Shown: positions 24,708 to 33,369, numbered from the stretch's first letter. The stretch: DNA of 64,000 bases from Fontisphaera persica (GCF_024832785.1 NZ_CP116615.1:1364001-1428000); one strand, 5' to 3'. Notes: generated from the letters alone by a model not told the origin. Translations and numbers: made by a program.

Positions 24708-26621
24708 TCAGAATCGTGTATTGCGGATTTCCTCGTCATGGGGAGCGAGTTTCCGCGCGTAAGCAAGATGGTTTTGGGCCTCATCGGCGCGGCCCAGGGC
24801 CATCAGCGTTTTGCCATATACCAGTTGGAAGGCATATTGAGTGGGATAGGTTTTAATCAACCAGGCGAAGGTGCTGGCGGCTTCCATGGGTTTGCCCAGT
24901 TGCAGATAGGCATTGCCTAGATTAAAGCGCAAGGCCCAGTCATCCGGCCGGCGGCGAATAGCCTCATAATACGTGGCCAACACCCGTTCCACTTCCTCCT
25001 GGGTTAAAGCCTGGCGCAGTTGGGCAACTTCGCGTTCCATATCCGCCACCAACCACTGATGATCTGCCTGATCCAGAAAAGGAGGATTGGCGCACAAGCG
25101 GCTCATGGCCTGGGCCACGTTGTACTCATCCAGGGAAGTGTACGCAAGATGGCGGGCGCATTCAGCTTGCGAAAGCCATTCCGCAGCCGGCGTCCCCAAA
25201 TCTTTTTGGCAGGCCTTTTCTGTTGCTTCGGCCAACTGCCGTGCCAGCCAGTAGGTGCCCCCAAACGTGGGATGGACGTGCTCATAGAAAAGCTCGCGCC
25301 CGGGGAGTTGCATTTTGGCGGATGGATGACGTGCAAAGGCGGCTTCCACATCACAAAACAACACCCCTTTGTTGGCATGAGTAGAGGCCAACTCGCGGAG
25401 GATGCCACTGATGCGCGGGTCAGCCCGGAAGGGTAAGGCATCCAGTTCCCAAGCCCGCAACAAGTGCTCGCGCGCTTTTTGGGGATTATCAAGGCGCTGG
25501 AAGCAACGCCCCAAACGATAGTGTAATTCGGCGTAATGATGGTCCAGCGCGGCCGCCGTTTGGTAATGTACGATGGCGCTGGCATAACGTCGCGCCTGTT
25601 CTTCGGCCTGCCCCAGGGCGTACGCCTCGTTCCAAAGCTGCAATTCCTCATCCTTCAACCCCGTCCGATGTAATGAACCGAGGGGCGGGAAATCTCGAAC
25701 ATTAACTGCTAAAGTACACAGGACTTTGGGGAAATCCCCCAAGGATAATACATCATCCAAATTAACCCGAAAATTCTCCAATACCTTTAGCGTCCGCGGA
25801 TCATTGGCGGGCCTTCTTTGACGCCGAAGAAAGGCCATGTCCTGCACTGGCGGCGGGTTCCATTGGTTGACCAGACGGCGCACGAGTTGGCCCACGTAAG
25901 TGGCTTTGCCCCAATCATTAACGAGCGCCAATGTGCGATTGGACCAGAGACTAGATTCCTCCGCCGCCGGGGCATGCAGACCGATGAGTTCATTGTTGCC
26001 GGTATAAATGATAAATAAATCAGGATCATATTGCGCGCATTCTCGCGCTATCCGCCGCAGCACATAAGAATCTATGCCCATCATGGCGGCATTGATGATT
26101 TCTATGCGTTTGCTGGGATAACGCTCTTCCAACATGACTTGCAAATGCCGCGCTGGACCAAAAGCCGGGTCTGGAGTGCCGAAAGCAGCCGATTCACCCA
26201 ACACAAACACCCGGAAGGTATTGGGCGATTTTTTGATGGATATTTGCGCAAAAAATGGCCGGGGCGGATTCTTTCTTGAGGTGTAATGCCGCGCGAATTC
26301 ATAATTGGTCTTCACTGTCCCCGGCTCATTGCCAGCCACCCAAAAACGGCCCGAAAAACCTATGCCAAACAACCTCAGCGTGAGTTCCAATGCTGCGAGA
26401 AGCAGCAAAGGCAGCCCCAGCGCGAAGGCCATGCGCCAGAACCAAAGTCTGCGGCGGGAAATGATGGGTTTGGAATGGGCCTGTGGGGATGTGGGCACAT
26501 TCCCATCGTGATGACGCGAAGGTCCGGACATACCTTTGCGGTCTTTGGGCACAAACAATCCATAAGCCATCTTCGCCCCAAGCGCAAGACATTTTAACAA
26601 TAATTTAACATTTCCCCGCAT
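24708..26621 (-). CDS. membrane-anchored SGNH/GDSL hydrolase-like protein with TPRs
   Basis: Up to 637 residues; in-frame Met codons at 26570 and 26531 are equally possible starts. A basic stretch precedes one TM segment at about residues 62-86 (Met-Ala-Phe-Ala-Leu-Gly-Leu-Pro-Leu-Leu-Leu-Leu). An SGNH domain follows: block I Leu-Gly-Glu-Ser144-Ala-Ala-Phe-Gly (GESxxxG instead of GDS), block III Thr-Gly-Asn-Asn-Glu, and block V His-Pro-Thr-Phe-Gly-Gly near 425. TPR-like helices are inserted around 340-400 and again at 505-635. SGNH proteins remove or transfer acyl groups, often on extracellular polysaccharides. The architecture suggests a periplasmic enzyme in envelope glycan modification, but the substrate is unknown. 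It is divergent from the LuxE-like gene, 115 bp away. Confidence 0.8.
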   Translation of the reverse strand: MRGNVKLLLKCLALGAKMAYGLFVPKDRKGMSGPSRHHDGNVPTSPQAHSKPIISRRRLWFWRMAFALGLPLLLLAALELTLRLFGIGFSGRFWVAGNEPGTVKTNYEFARHYTSRKNPPRPFFAQISIKKSPNTFRVFVLGESAAFGTPDPAFGPARHLQVMLEERYPSKRIEIINAAMMGIDSYVLRRIARECAQYDPDLFIIYTGNNELIGLHAPAAEESSLWSNRTLALVNDWGKATYVGQLVRRLVNQWNPPPVQDMAFLRRQRRPANDPRTLKVLENFRVNLDDVLSLGDFPKVLCTLAVNVRDFPPLGSLHRTGLKDEELQLWNEAYALGQAEEQARRYASAIVHYQTAAALDHHYAELHYRLGRCFQRLDNPQKAREHLLRAWELDALPFRADPRISGILRELASTHANKGVLFCDVEAAFARHPSAKMQLPGRELFYEHVHPTFGGTYWLARQLAEATEKACQKDLGTPAAEWLSQAECARHLAYTSLDEYNVAQAMSRLCANPPFLDQADHQWLVADMEREVAQLRQALTQEEVERVLATYYEAIRRRPDDWALRFNLGNAYLQLGKPMEAASTFAWLIKTYPTQYAFQLVYGKTLMALGRADEAQNHLAYARKLAPHDEEIRNTRF

Positions 26622-26736
26622 TTTTGCGCTTTTGCATCAAGGGCAAGGCCAGTAAGAACGAGGTTTAGACTTGCCCAAGCCCTCCTGACATTCCCCTTGC
26701 GCAAGGGCAGTCTCTTCAGCCATCGTTTCGAGGGAC

Positions 26737-27846
26737 ATGGATGAATTGCAGGACATTGCAAGCGAAGTGCTGAGTGTGATTGAGCGGGTCACCGCCGGGG
26801 TAGATTTTCCCGAAAATGCGTTCAATCACCTCGCTTTGCGACTGGCCATGGCCCAAAAGAACGCCAACCCCATCCTGGCTGCTTTTTGGAAGGAAGTTGG
26901 CCCCCAGCGCTGGAAAAGCTGGCGCGACATTCCCGCGCTCACCGTGGAGGCTTTCAAGCATTGGGATATGACCAGCATTCCCGCTGCCCTGCGCACGCAC
27001 GTCTTTTATTCCAGCGGAACCTCTGGCCAGCAGCGCAGTCGTCATTGGCATCATGAAGCCTCTCTGCAACTCTATCGGGCAGCATTGAAACCGTGGTTTG
27101 CCCGTCATGTTCTGCCCCAGGCCGATGCAGAGGCGTCTCGAAAATGGCTGATGGTCAGTCTTACCCCGCCCCCCGTGCTTGCGCCCCATTCCTCATTGGT
27201 GGAAATGATGGCCACGGCCATGGAGTCATGGGGGCTGCCCCAATCGGTTTTTCTGGGACAGACCAATTCTGCTGGTGACTGGGTGTTGGACCTGCCGAAG
27301 ACCAGTGCGGCTTTGCAATCCCTGGCCCAACAGGGGCAGCCGGTAGTGCTCATGGGCACGGCGTTCAACTTTGTGCATTGGCTGGATTTCCTGAACGGCC
27401 AGGGAGCAAGAATCCCCCTGCCCCCAGGTTCCTGCCTGATGGAAACGGGGGGGTACAAGGGGCGTTCCCGAGCAGTCCCCCCCGCGGAATTGCATGCGAA
27501 TCTGTGTCGGACGCTGGCGCTCCACCCCAATGCGATTGTGCGGGAATATGGGATGTGCGAGCTTTCGTCCCAAGCTTATGACGGTACCGCTTTGAGCGGA
27601 ACGGCAAGCCCCAGACAATTTTGCTTCCCTCCCTGGGTTCGCTTTCGCGTCCTTTCGCCGGAAAACGGCATGGATTGCCCGCCCGGCGTGCCTGGGTTAT
27701 TGTGCGTTTACGATTTGGCCAATGTATGGTCGGTGTTGGCCATTCAAACCGCCGATTTGGCAGTGGCAGAGGAAAGCGGTTTTGCGTTGATCGGCCGCGC
27801 TGCTTCCGTTGAGTCACGCGGCTGTTCCCTGATGGTGACGGAATGA
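26737..27846 (+). CDS. LuxE-like acyl-protein synthetase
   Basis: A 369-residue homologue of LuxE, the ATP-dependent subunit of the bioluminescence fatty acid reductase that activates a fatty acid as acyl-AMP and holds it on a cysteine. An adenylate-forming motif Tyr-Ser-Ser-Gly-Thr-Ser-Gly-Gln is at 91-98. Met-Glu-Thr-Gly-Gly-Tyr-Lys-Gly and Glu-Tyr-Gly-Met-Cys-Glu-Leu-Ser-Ser-Gln follow, as in LuxE. Cys363 in Arg-Gly-Cys-Ser-Leu lies seven residues from the end, matching the place of the acyl-carrying Cys364 of Photobacterium LuxE. Its stop overlaps the luxC-like start by ATGA. No luxA, luxB or luxD is present, so the product aldehyde must serve something other than light. It is the first gene of a four-gene run. 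Confidence 0.87.
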   Translation: MDELQDIASEVLSVIERVTAGVDFPENAFNHLALRLAMAQKNANPILAAFWKEVGPQRWKSWRDIPALTVEAFKHWDMTSIPAALRTHVFYSSGTSGQQRSRHWHHEASLQLYRAALKPWFARHVLPQADAEASRKWLMVSLTPPPVLAPHSSLVEMMATAMESWGLPQSVFLGQTNSAGDWVLDLPKTSAALQSLAQQGQPVVLMGTAFNFVHWLDFLNGQGARIPLPPGSCLMETGGYKGRSRAVPPAELHANLCRTLALHPNAIVREYGMCELSSQAYDGTALSGTASPRQFCFPPWVRFRVLSPENGMDCPPGVPGLLCVYDLANVWSVLAIQTADLAVAEESGFALIGRAASVESRGCSLMVTE

Positions 27847-29204
27847 ATTTGCCAGATTACTTTTTGGTGGACCTGCCCCCCGAGGCCTCGCTCTCGCCAG
27901 ACCTCGTGCGCGAGGCATGCCAAACCTTGCGAAAAAATCGCGAGACCTATCTACTGCATCGCGATACCGCGAGCTTGATTCGCACGCTGTCCGAGTTGGG
28001 GGCTTCCTGGCTTGATGCCCAGTACCCTTTTCGGCAGAAAGCGTTGCAGGAAGGCCCGGCCGCGACAGGTTTCTCGGCGCCGGTTTTACAAGACGGTCTG
28101 GACAGCTTTTTCCGCCAGCTTAACGAGGCCAATTTACGCGCGCTGGTGGAACAGGACCTCGGGCATGTGGACCGGCTGGACCGGCTGGTGTCCTCTGAAT
28201 CGGAACGCCGCAGTGGCATCCAAGCCATGGCCACCGGGCCGGCGCTCATGTTCCATGTTACTGCCGGCACACTGCCCATCCCCGCGCTGATGAGCATGGT
28301 GCTTGGCTTGCTGATCCGCTCAAGTCAGTTCGTCAAATGTGCCAGCGGCGCCGCGTTCATCCCCCGCCTGTTTGGTCATTCCCTTTACGAATTGGACCCT
28401 AAATTGGGGGCGTGTTTGGAGATTGCCCAGTGGCGGGGGGGTACAGCCAGCTTTGAAAATATTCTCTTGCGAGAGGCAGATTGTGTAACAGCCACCGGCA
28501 GCGATGAGACCCTCCAATCGCTGCGCCGACAAGTGCCTCCGGGCGTTCGTTTTCTGGCCTATGGCCATCGCATCAGTTTCGGGTTTGTCTGCCGGGAAGA
28601 GCTAAGCCCGTCAGCCGCCAAGCAGTGGAGCTCCCGCGCGGCAAGGGATGTGGCCGCCTGGGACCAGTTGGGCTGCCTGTCTCCGCATGTTATCTATGTT
28701 GAGCGCGAAGGACGGATAACCCCTGAGCAATGGGCGGAAATGCTGGCGACCGAGCTGGCCGGTCTGGAAAAAACGATGCCCCGCGGGCCAGCCCCACTGG
28801 AAGTTTCGGCAGCCATTGCCAGCCGCCGGGCTTTTTATGCATTGCGGGCGGCAGCCTCGCCGGACACGCGCAGTTGGCAAAGCGAAGGCAGCACGGCCTG
28901 GACGGTGGTTTATGAGGCCGACCCGCGTTTTCAGCTCTCGTGCCTCCACCGCTTTATCTACGTCAAAGGGGTGGAACATTTGGAAGAGGCGCTGCAAGGG
29001 GCGGATGAAGTGCGGAGTAAAATATCCACGGTGGGCGTGGCCGCCAGTGCGCAGCGCCTGCCGGAGATTGCGCTGCGCCTGGCCGCGTGGGGGGCGCCGC
29101 GGGTGTGTCCCTTGGGCCAAATGCAAAAGCCACCCCTGACCTGGCGGCATGATGGACGGCCCGCCCTGGGAGATTTAATTGGTTGGACTCAACTCGAAAT
29201 GTGA
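27843..29204 (+). CDS. LuxC-like acyl-CoA/acyl-protein reductase
   Basis: A 453-residue homologue of LuxC, which takes the acyl group from LuxE or CoA and reduces it to a fatty aldehyde with NADPH. Cys278 in Asp-Gln-Leu-Gly-Cys-Leu-Ser-Pro-His lies at the position of the LuxC nucleophile (Cys286 in Vibrio harveyi). Phe-His-Val-Thr-Ala-Gly-Thr-Leu-Pro and [11 protein letters not shown] resemble the cofactor-binding region of aldehyde-dehydrogenase-fold proteins. The ATG overlaps the luxE-like stop, which implies tight translational coupling and a complex. queD starts 4 bp after the stop. The length is close to LuxC (about 480 aa). Confidence 0.88.
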   Translation: MNLPDYFLVDLPPEASLSPDLVREACQTLRKNRETYLLHRDTASLIRTLSELGASWLDAQYPFRQKALQEGPAATGFSAPVLQDGLDSFFRQLNEANLRALVEQDLGHVDRLDRLVSSESERRSGIQAMATGPALMFHVTAGTLPIPALMSMVLGLLIRSSQFVKCASGAAFIPRLFGHSLYELDPKLGACLEIAQWRGGTASFENILLREADCVTATGSDETLQSLRRQVPPGVRFLAYGHRISFGFVCREELSPSAAKQWSSRAARDVAAWDQLGCLSPHVIYVEREGRITPEQWAEMLATELAGLEKTMPRGPAPLEVSAAIASRRAFYALRAAASPDTRSWQSEGSTAWTVVYEADPRFQLSCLHRFIYVKGVEHLEEALQGADEVRSKISTVGVAASAQRLPEIALRLAAWGAPRVCPLGQMQKPPLTWRHDGRPALGDLIGWTQLEM

Positions 29205-29208
29205 TTTT

Positions 29209-29571
29209 ATGCAGATGGAATTACGTAAAAGCTTTCAATTCGAGGCTGCGCACCGCCTCCCTTTGTTGCCCAAGAAGCACAAATGCCATCGCCTGCATGG
29301 CCATAGTTTTCAAGTGGAGATTGTGGTGGCGGGCGAATGTGACCCCAAACTGGGCTGGCTGATGGATTACGCGGATATTTCGGCGGCGTTCAAGCCATTA
29401 TGGGAAAAACTGGACCATCGTTATCTCAATGAAATCCCCGGGCTGGAGAATCCGACGAGTGAAAACATCGCGGTGTGGATTTGGCGGCGATTAAAACCGC
29501 GGCTGCCCCAGCTCACGGAAGTGGTGGTTGCCGAAACGTGCACCGCGCGCTGCGTGTACCGTGGCCAGTGA
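29209..29571 (+). CDS. queD: 6-carboxy-5,6,7,8-tetrahydropterin synthase
   Basis: A 120-residue enzyme that converts 7,8-dihydroneopterin triphosphate to 6-carboxytetrahydropterin, the second step of the queuosine/7-deazaguanine pathway. Zinc ligands His15, His30 and His32 (Ala-Ala-His-Arg-Leu; Leu-His-Gly-His-Ser) and catalytic Cys26 (Lys-Cys-His-Arg) are present. Pro-Thr-Ser-Glu-Asn-Ile-Ala and a late Val-Ala-Glu-Thr supply the pterin-anchoring Glu. The ATG at 29209 is 4 bp after the LuxC-like stop; an in-frame start at 29179 would overlap that gene. No queC, queE or queF is in the window. Confidence 0.92.
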   Translation: MQMELRKSFQFEAAHRLPLLPKKHKCHRLHGHSFQVEIVVAGECDPKLGWLMDYADISAAFKPLWEKLDHRYLNEIPGLENPTSENIAVWIWRRLKPRLPQLTEVVVAETCTARCVYRGQ

Positions 29572-30154
29572 CACACTGCAACATTTGCTTGAGGAAGTCC
29601 GCGCCTGCCGACTGTGCGAGGCGCAGCTTCCCCTGCCCCCTCGCCCCATCCTTCATGTCTCGCGCACAGCTCGGCTGTTAATTGTCGGACAGGCTCCTGG
29701 GCTTCGCGTACACGAAACTGGCATTCCCTGGAATGACCCTTCCGGAGACCGTCTGAGGGAGTGGCTTCAAATGTCACGTGCGTTTTTTTACGATGCACGG
29801 CGCATTGCCATCATCCCCACCGGCTTGTGCTATCCCGGCAAAGGGCGGTCAGGCGACCTGCCCCCACGCCCGGAATGTGCGCCCAAATGGCATCCGCCGC
29901 TGCGGGCGGCCCTGCCAGAAATCAAGCTAACCCTCCTGATTGGGGCTTATGCCCAAGCCTATTATTTAGGGCCTCGCCGTTACGCCTCGCTGGCTGAGAC
30001 CGTGCGCCACTGGCGGGAATATTTGCCGGCGTTTTTCCCCTTGCCCCATCCCAGTCCCCGAAACCGCCGATGGCTGGCCCAGCGTCCATGGTTTGAGCGG
30101 GAAGTTTTGCCCGCCCTGCGGCAGGAGGTGCAGAGGGTACTGGAGGGTCTTTAA
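29561..30154 (+). CDS. uracil-DNA glycosylase family protein, probable [4Fe-4S]
   Basis: A 197-residue protein of the uracil-DNA glycosylase superfamily, which excises uracil from DNA. The GTG at 29561 (Met-Ala-Ser-Asp-Thr-Leu) is preferred; it overlaps the end of queD by 11 bp. Motif A is Gly43-Gln-Ala-Pro-Gly47 and motif B is His163-Pro-Ser-Pro-Arg-Asn. Four cysteines, Cys16, Cys19, Cys90 and Cys106, follow the Cys-x2-Cys...Cys...Cys pattern of the Fe-S cluster in family 4/5 glycosylases. The [12 protein letters not shown] segment matches a widespread but poorly studied subgroup. Its TAA shares the palindrome TTAA with the stop of the convergent phosphate transporter gene. Confidence 0.85.
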   Translation: MASDTLQHLLEEVRACRLCEAQLPLPPRPILHVSRTARLLIVGQAPGLRVHETGIPWNDPSGDRLREWLQMSRAFFYDARRIAIIPTGLCYPGKGRSGDLPPRPECAPKWHPPLRAALPEIKLTLLIGAYAQAYYLGPRRYASLAETVRHWREYLPAFFPLPHPSPRNRRWLAQRPWFEREVLPALRQEVQRVLEGL

Positions 30155-31374
30155 CCCCACTGGGAAATTCGCATCAGGGCATAAGCCAGACCGGCTGTAA
30201 TGGGAATCGTCATAATCCATGCCCATAACATCCGTTCGGCCACACTCCACTTTACCGCGTTGAACCGTTTGGTGGCGCCCACGCCCATGATGGAGCCGGA
30301 AATCACGTGGGTGGTGGACAGAGGAATGCCATAATGGGTGGCCACACCAATCACGGCGGCGGCGGTGGTTTGGGCGGCAAATCCATGAATAGGCTGCATT
30401 TTGACGACATTTTTGCCCATGGTTTTGATGATTTTCCAGCCGCCGGCCGCAGTTCCCGCGGCAATGGTGATGGCACAAATCACCTTGACCCAAGTGGCAA
30501 TTTCAAACTTTTCCGTCCGCAGAAAGCTTAATTCGGGGGGTAAATCAGCAAACACCCGTGATTGGGTGGCGGTGTAAAGGGTCAAGGCAATGATGCCCAT
30601 GGTCTTCTGGGCGTCATTGCGCCCATGCTCGTAACTCATCCACGCCGCGCTGAAAAGCTGGGATTTGCCAAATACCTGGTTGACGATGCGGGGATGAACC
30701 TTGCGCAAAAGCAGCAGCAAAAGCCCCATCAATAAAAAGCCGCAAACAATGCCCATCGTGGGAGCCAGGAACATGGGTTTGATGACCTTGGGCCATAGAC
30801 CACCGTACGTCAGAACGGTGCGGGTAGTTTCCATCATCACTGGCCCATCGCCTGCCGGGGGAATCACAAGGTGAACCAAATTGGTGCCTAATTGCACCGC
30901 GTTGGTGCCTGCCGGCAGATTCATGGTGGCGATGGAATCGAGCACGTTTTGCGGGGCTGCCACCCATTTGGTAACGGCGGCGCTTTTCACCTCAATCCAT
31001 TTAATCGCTTTCCAGTTATTATGTGAGGCGGCCAGAGCCGCGCCGCACAAACCACCAATCAACGCATGGCTGCTGCTGGAAGGCAGGCCAATCCACCAGG
31101 TGAAAAGATTCCAGGCAATCGCCCCTCCCAAGGCACATAAAATGGCCATGGAATTGATGTAGGTGGTATCCACCAACCCTTGCCCGATGGTTTTGGCCAC
31201 CGCCGTGCCCATTAAGGCCCCCACCAGGTTCATGGCCGAAGCCAAAAGTATGGCTTGGGCCGGGGTCATGACCTTGGTGGCCACGGAAGTGGCTATGGCA
31301 TTGGCGGTGTCGTGGAAACCGTTGATATACTCGAATATCAACGCCACCAGCAGAACAGAAAGCACCAGCAACAT
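30151..31374 (-). CDS. PiT-family inorganic phosphate transporter
   Basis: A 407-residue, about 10-TM low-affinity phosphate permease. The duplicated family signature is clear: Gly-Phe-His-Asp-Thr-Ala-Asn-Ala-Ile-Ala-Thr near residue 19 in the first half, and His-Gly-Arg-Asn-Asp-Ala-Gln-Lys-Thr-Met-Gly in the second. Gly-Leu-Pro-Ser-Ser-Ser-Ser-His-Ala and Gly-Ile-Pro-Leu-Ser-Thr-Thr-His-Val mark the paired re-entrant loops. A ~70-residue polar linker joins the halves. It lies 22 bp downstream of the DUF47/PhoU-like gene, the usual arrangement for regulated PiT transport. Confidence 0.93.
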   Translation of the reverse strand: MLLVLSVLLVALIFEYINGFHDTANAIATSVATKVMTPAQAILLASAMNLVGALMGTAVAKTIGQGLVDTTYINSMAILCALGGAIAWNLFTWWIGLPSSSSHALIGGLCGAALAASHNNWKAIKWIEVKSAAVTKWVAAPQNVLDSIATMNLPAGTNAVQLGTNLVHLVIPPAGDGPVMMETTRTVLTYGGLWPKVIKPMFLAPTMGIVCGFLLMGLLLLLLRKVHPRIVNQVFGKSQLFSAAWMSYEHGRNDAQKTMGIIALTLYTATQSRVFADLPPELSFLRTEKFEIATWVKVICAITIAAGTAAGGWKIIKTMGKNVVKMQPIHGFAAQTTAAAVIGVATHYGIPLSTTHVISGSIMGVGATKRFNAVKWSVAERMLWAWIMTIPITAGLAYALMRISQWG

Positions 31375-31396
31375 CGGCGGTCTCCAGTCTTTCCAA

Positions 31397-32029
31397 TCAA
31401 GAATGCTTCAAGGCGATGCGTGCCATGACATTGCCTGCCGACCGGCTGCGGTCCAGCGCTTTTTCGAGAAGCTCGTACAAATCTTTCAAGATAATGGCGT
31501 TGAGGGGATCCACCTTGCCGGAATAAAGCTGAGAATGAAGTTCATTGAGAAAACGATCTCCTTCCGCTTCAATTTCACGCAAGCGGTTGCTCAGGCTTAC
31601 CATCTCTCGCAAGTGCATGGCCCGCAACTCTTTAAGCATCTGAATCAGAGTGGCAGTGGCCTCCTCCAACAAAGCCGTGTGGCGCGTAAAATCCACCCCT
31701 TGGAGCCGGTCATGGGCGCACATGAGGCGCTCGGCAAATTTTTCAATAATTTTGGGGATTTTATACAAGGCACTGGCCAAATCCTGAATATCCTCCCGTT
31801 CCAGCGCGGTCACGAAAGTTCGGCATAAAAGCTCATGGATTTCGTTGGTAATCCTTTTGTCCTTGCGCCGCAGGGCTGCGAAGGCTTCCAAGCTGGCCTT
31901 GTCGGGTTTTTGCAATAGTTGCTTCAGGGCCAGCACGCTGGCATGAGATTCCTGCGCACTAGCTTCCAGGAGATCGAAAAATTGTTTATCGTGCCCTAAA
32001 AGGCGCTGCAGCGATAACATAATCGTCAT
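31397..32029 (-). CDS. DUF47/PhoU-like PiT accessory protein
   Basis: A 210-residue all-helical protein of the DUF47 family, related to PhoU, which accompanies and probably regulates PiT transporters. Features are Asp-Lys-Gln-Phe-Phe-Asp-Leu-Leu-Glu near the N-terminus, Arg-Lys-Asp-Lys-Arg-Ile-Thr-Asn-Glu-Ile, Phe-Val-Thr-Ala-Leu-Glu-Arg-Glu-Asp-Ile and a final Glu-Lys-Ala-Leu-Asp-Arg-Ser-Arg-Ser-Ala-Gly-Asn-Val, where PhoU proteins carry metal-binding acidic motifs. The ATG at 32029 or the one at 32020 is the likely start; the frame extends to a TTG at 32053. It is co-transcribed with the transporter. Confidence 0.88.
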   Translation of the reverse strand: MTIMLSLQRLLGHDKQFFDLLEASAQESHASVLALKQLLQKPDKASLEAFAALRRKDKRITNEIHELLCRTFVTALEREDIQDLASALYKIPKIIEKFAERLMCAHDRLQGVDFTRHTALLEEATATLIQMLKELRAMHLREMVSLSNRLREIEAEGDRFLNELHSQLYSGKVDPLNAIILKDLYELLEKALDRSRSAGNVMARIALKHS

Positions 32030-32103
32030 CTTATTGTCACATCGCCGTAACAATCAATCAGAAAAGCTGAATTAAGGACGTTTATGTGCGCCGCTGGTAA
32101 AAG

Positions 32104-32129
32104 GCAGGGGTACGCAGAGCTGCCCCTGC
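32104..32129 (-). terminator. possible intrinsic terminator after the aldo/keto reductase gene
   Basis: A 7-bp GC-rich inverted repeat (32104-32110 with 32123-32129, 12-nt loop) lies downstream of the minus-strand reductase gene. Read on the minus strand it is followed by CTTTTACC, a short U-tract. It would separate that gene from the phosphate operon on the same strand. The loop is long, so confidence is moderate. Confidence 0.4.
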
Positions 32130-32226
32130 TCTAAATTTCATGGAATGAATTCCTAGCAGAATCTGGGACAGTTGTATATGGGGGGGCGGCAAATTGACGG
32201 CCGCCACTTTATTAGCATCCGAAGTT

Positions 32227-33369
32227 TTAAGTGGCGGTGGCGACAGTGCATACCAAGTCTTCCTGAGGGCGAATTCCCCATTGCTGGGCCATAAGCTCCA
32301 AATCGGGGGTTAAACCCCAACGGTCTGGCAGCGCTGCGCCCTGGTGCTCCGGATTGCCGCCCTTCAGGTGCATGCATCCGCGGTTTTGTCCTATCGCCTC
32401 AATGGCCGTTAATTCCTCTTCAGATAGTTTAATCTCCGGAGTTTCGGCCAACTCACAGGCCTTTTGTTCAATGGATTTATGCCCGTCGAGCTCTTCAATG
32501 AGGGTGGGGACCACGCACGAAACGGAGGGATGCCCCAGATTCCAAACACTGGCTAGTTGCAGCATGGTCAGGCCGTGTTTCCTGGCATAGGGCCGCATCA
32601 ATTCCAGTTTCCGATTGCCCTCCTCCACCCATCCAGCAGGTCTGAAAACGCGATGGTCCTGCGGAGGAAAAGCATGTCCCGGTTTGACATCATCGTGAAA
32701 TAGACCGCCACAATCCACCACGCGGGTGATGGTTTTAACCCCGTGAGCTTGGGCGGCCCGCAGGCACAAGGTTCCCGGCCAAGGTTCCAGCGGATTGAGA
32801 ATGATCATGGCCCATTTCACGAGTCCATCGAAACGATGAAAATTAAGCAGCAAATCCAAGGTAAAGCCATTGGCCGGCCCGGGAGCCACTCCAACGCTGT
32901 TGGTTAATCCCGCGTCCATCAGGCGCTCCATGCCTTTCCATACCTTTTCCGAGCTGTACCCGATGTAATCCGGATTATGCAGAAGCACGCAGTCGAATGA
33001 GTCCACGCCCACTCGCGCAAGACATTTCTCGGTGGCCATACGCAGGTAATCCGCGTATTCAGCGGGCAAACGCAGGCGTTCATCAGTAAAACGTGGATAT
33101 CCTTTGGAGCCTTCCCGGCGGCCTTGATAAAAATCGTGGCCAATGGCCGCCACCAGGGCGTATTCGGAGCGCGGCAGGCCCCGCAAGGAGCGTCCCAGCA
33201 ATTCATCGGCTGCGCCCGTGCCATAGACGTCCGCGGTGATGAACGTGCGAATGCCGCGATAAAAGGCCAGATGCACCAGTTTCTGGTAGCGTTCTTCCTC
33301 AATAGGCACTCCGAAATTCATGAAACGCCCGCCATTCCAAGTGCCGAAAGCCGTTCTGGTAATTTCCAT
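32227..33369 (-). CDS. aldo/keto reductase-fold protein, possibly degenerate active site
   Basis: A 380-residue (beta/alpha)8 protein of the aldo/keto reductase superfamily, which normally reduces carbonyls with NADPH. It keeps Tyr49 (Asp-Val-Tyr-Gly-Thr-Gly) and His131 (Leu-Leu-His-Asn-Pro-Asp), two of the tetrad. The usual Phe-Asp-Thr-Ala-x-x-Tyr is here Phe-Ile-Thr-Ala-Asp-Val-Tyr, so the catalytic Asp appears to be Ile44, and the Lys in Ala-Thr-Lys-x-Gly appears to be Ala75 (Val-Ala-Ala-Ile-Gly). These alignments are by eye. A C-terminal extension carries one Cys and ends Thr-Ala-Thr. No signal peptide is seen. Divergent from the URO-D-family gene across 283 bp, which suggests separate control from a shared region. 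Confidence 0.78.
   Translation of the reverse strand: MEITRTAFGTWNGGRFMNFGVPIEEERYQKLVHLAFYRGIRTFITADVYGTGAADELLGRSLRGLPRSEYALVAAIGHDFYQGRREGSKGYPRFTDERLRLPAEYADYLRMATEKCLARVGVDSFDCVLLHNPDYIGYSSEKVWKGMERLMDAGLTNSVGVAPGPANGFTLDLLLNFHRFDGLVKWAMIILNPLEPWPGTLCLRAAQAHGVKTITRVVDCGGLFHDDVKPGHAFPPQDHRVFRPAGWVEEGNRKLELMRPYARKHGLTMLQLASVWNLGHPSVSCVVPTLIEELDGHKSIEQKACELAETPEIKLSEEELTAIEAIGQNRGCMHLKGGNPEHQGAALPDRWGLTPDLELMAQQWGIRPQEDLVCTVATAT

Noticed and set aside
23669-24856. A 395-codon plus-strand frame across the dehydrogenase and HAD genes
   Set aside because: Both minus-strand genes have intact catalytic motifs; the plus-strand translation has none.
26737-29204. A complete bioluminescence (lux) operon
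   Set aside because: No luxA, luxB, luxD or luxG homologue flanks the LuxE/LuxC pair in this window.
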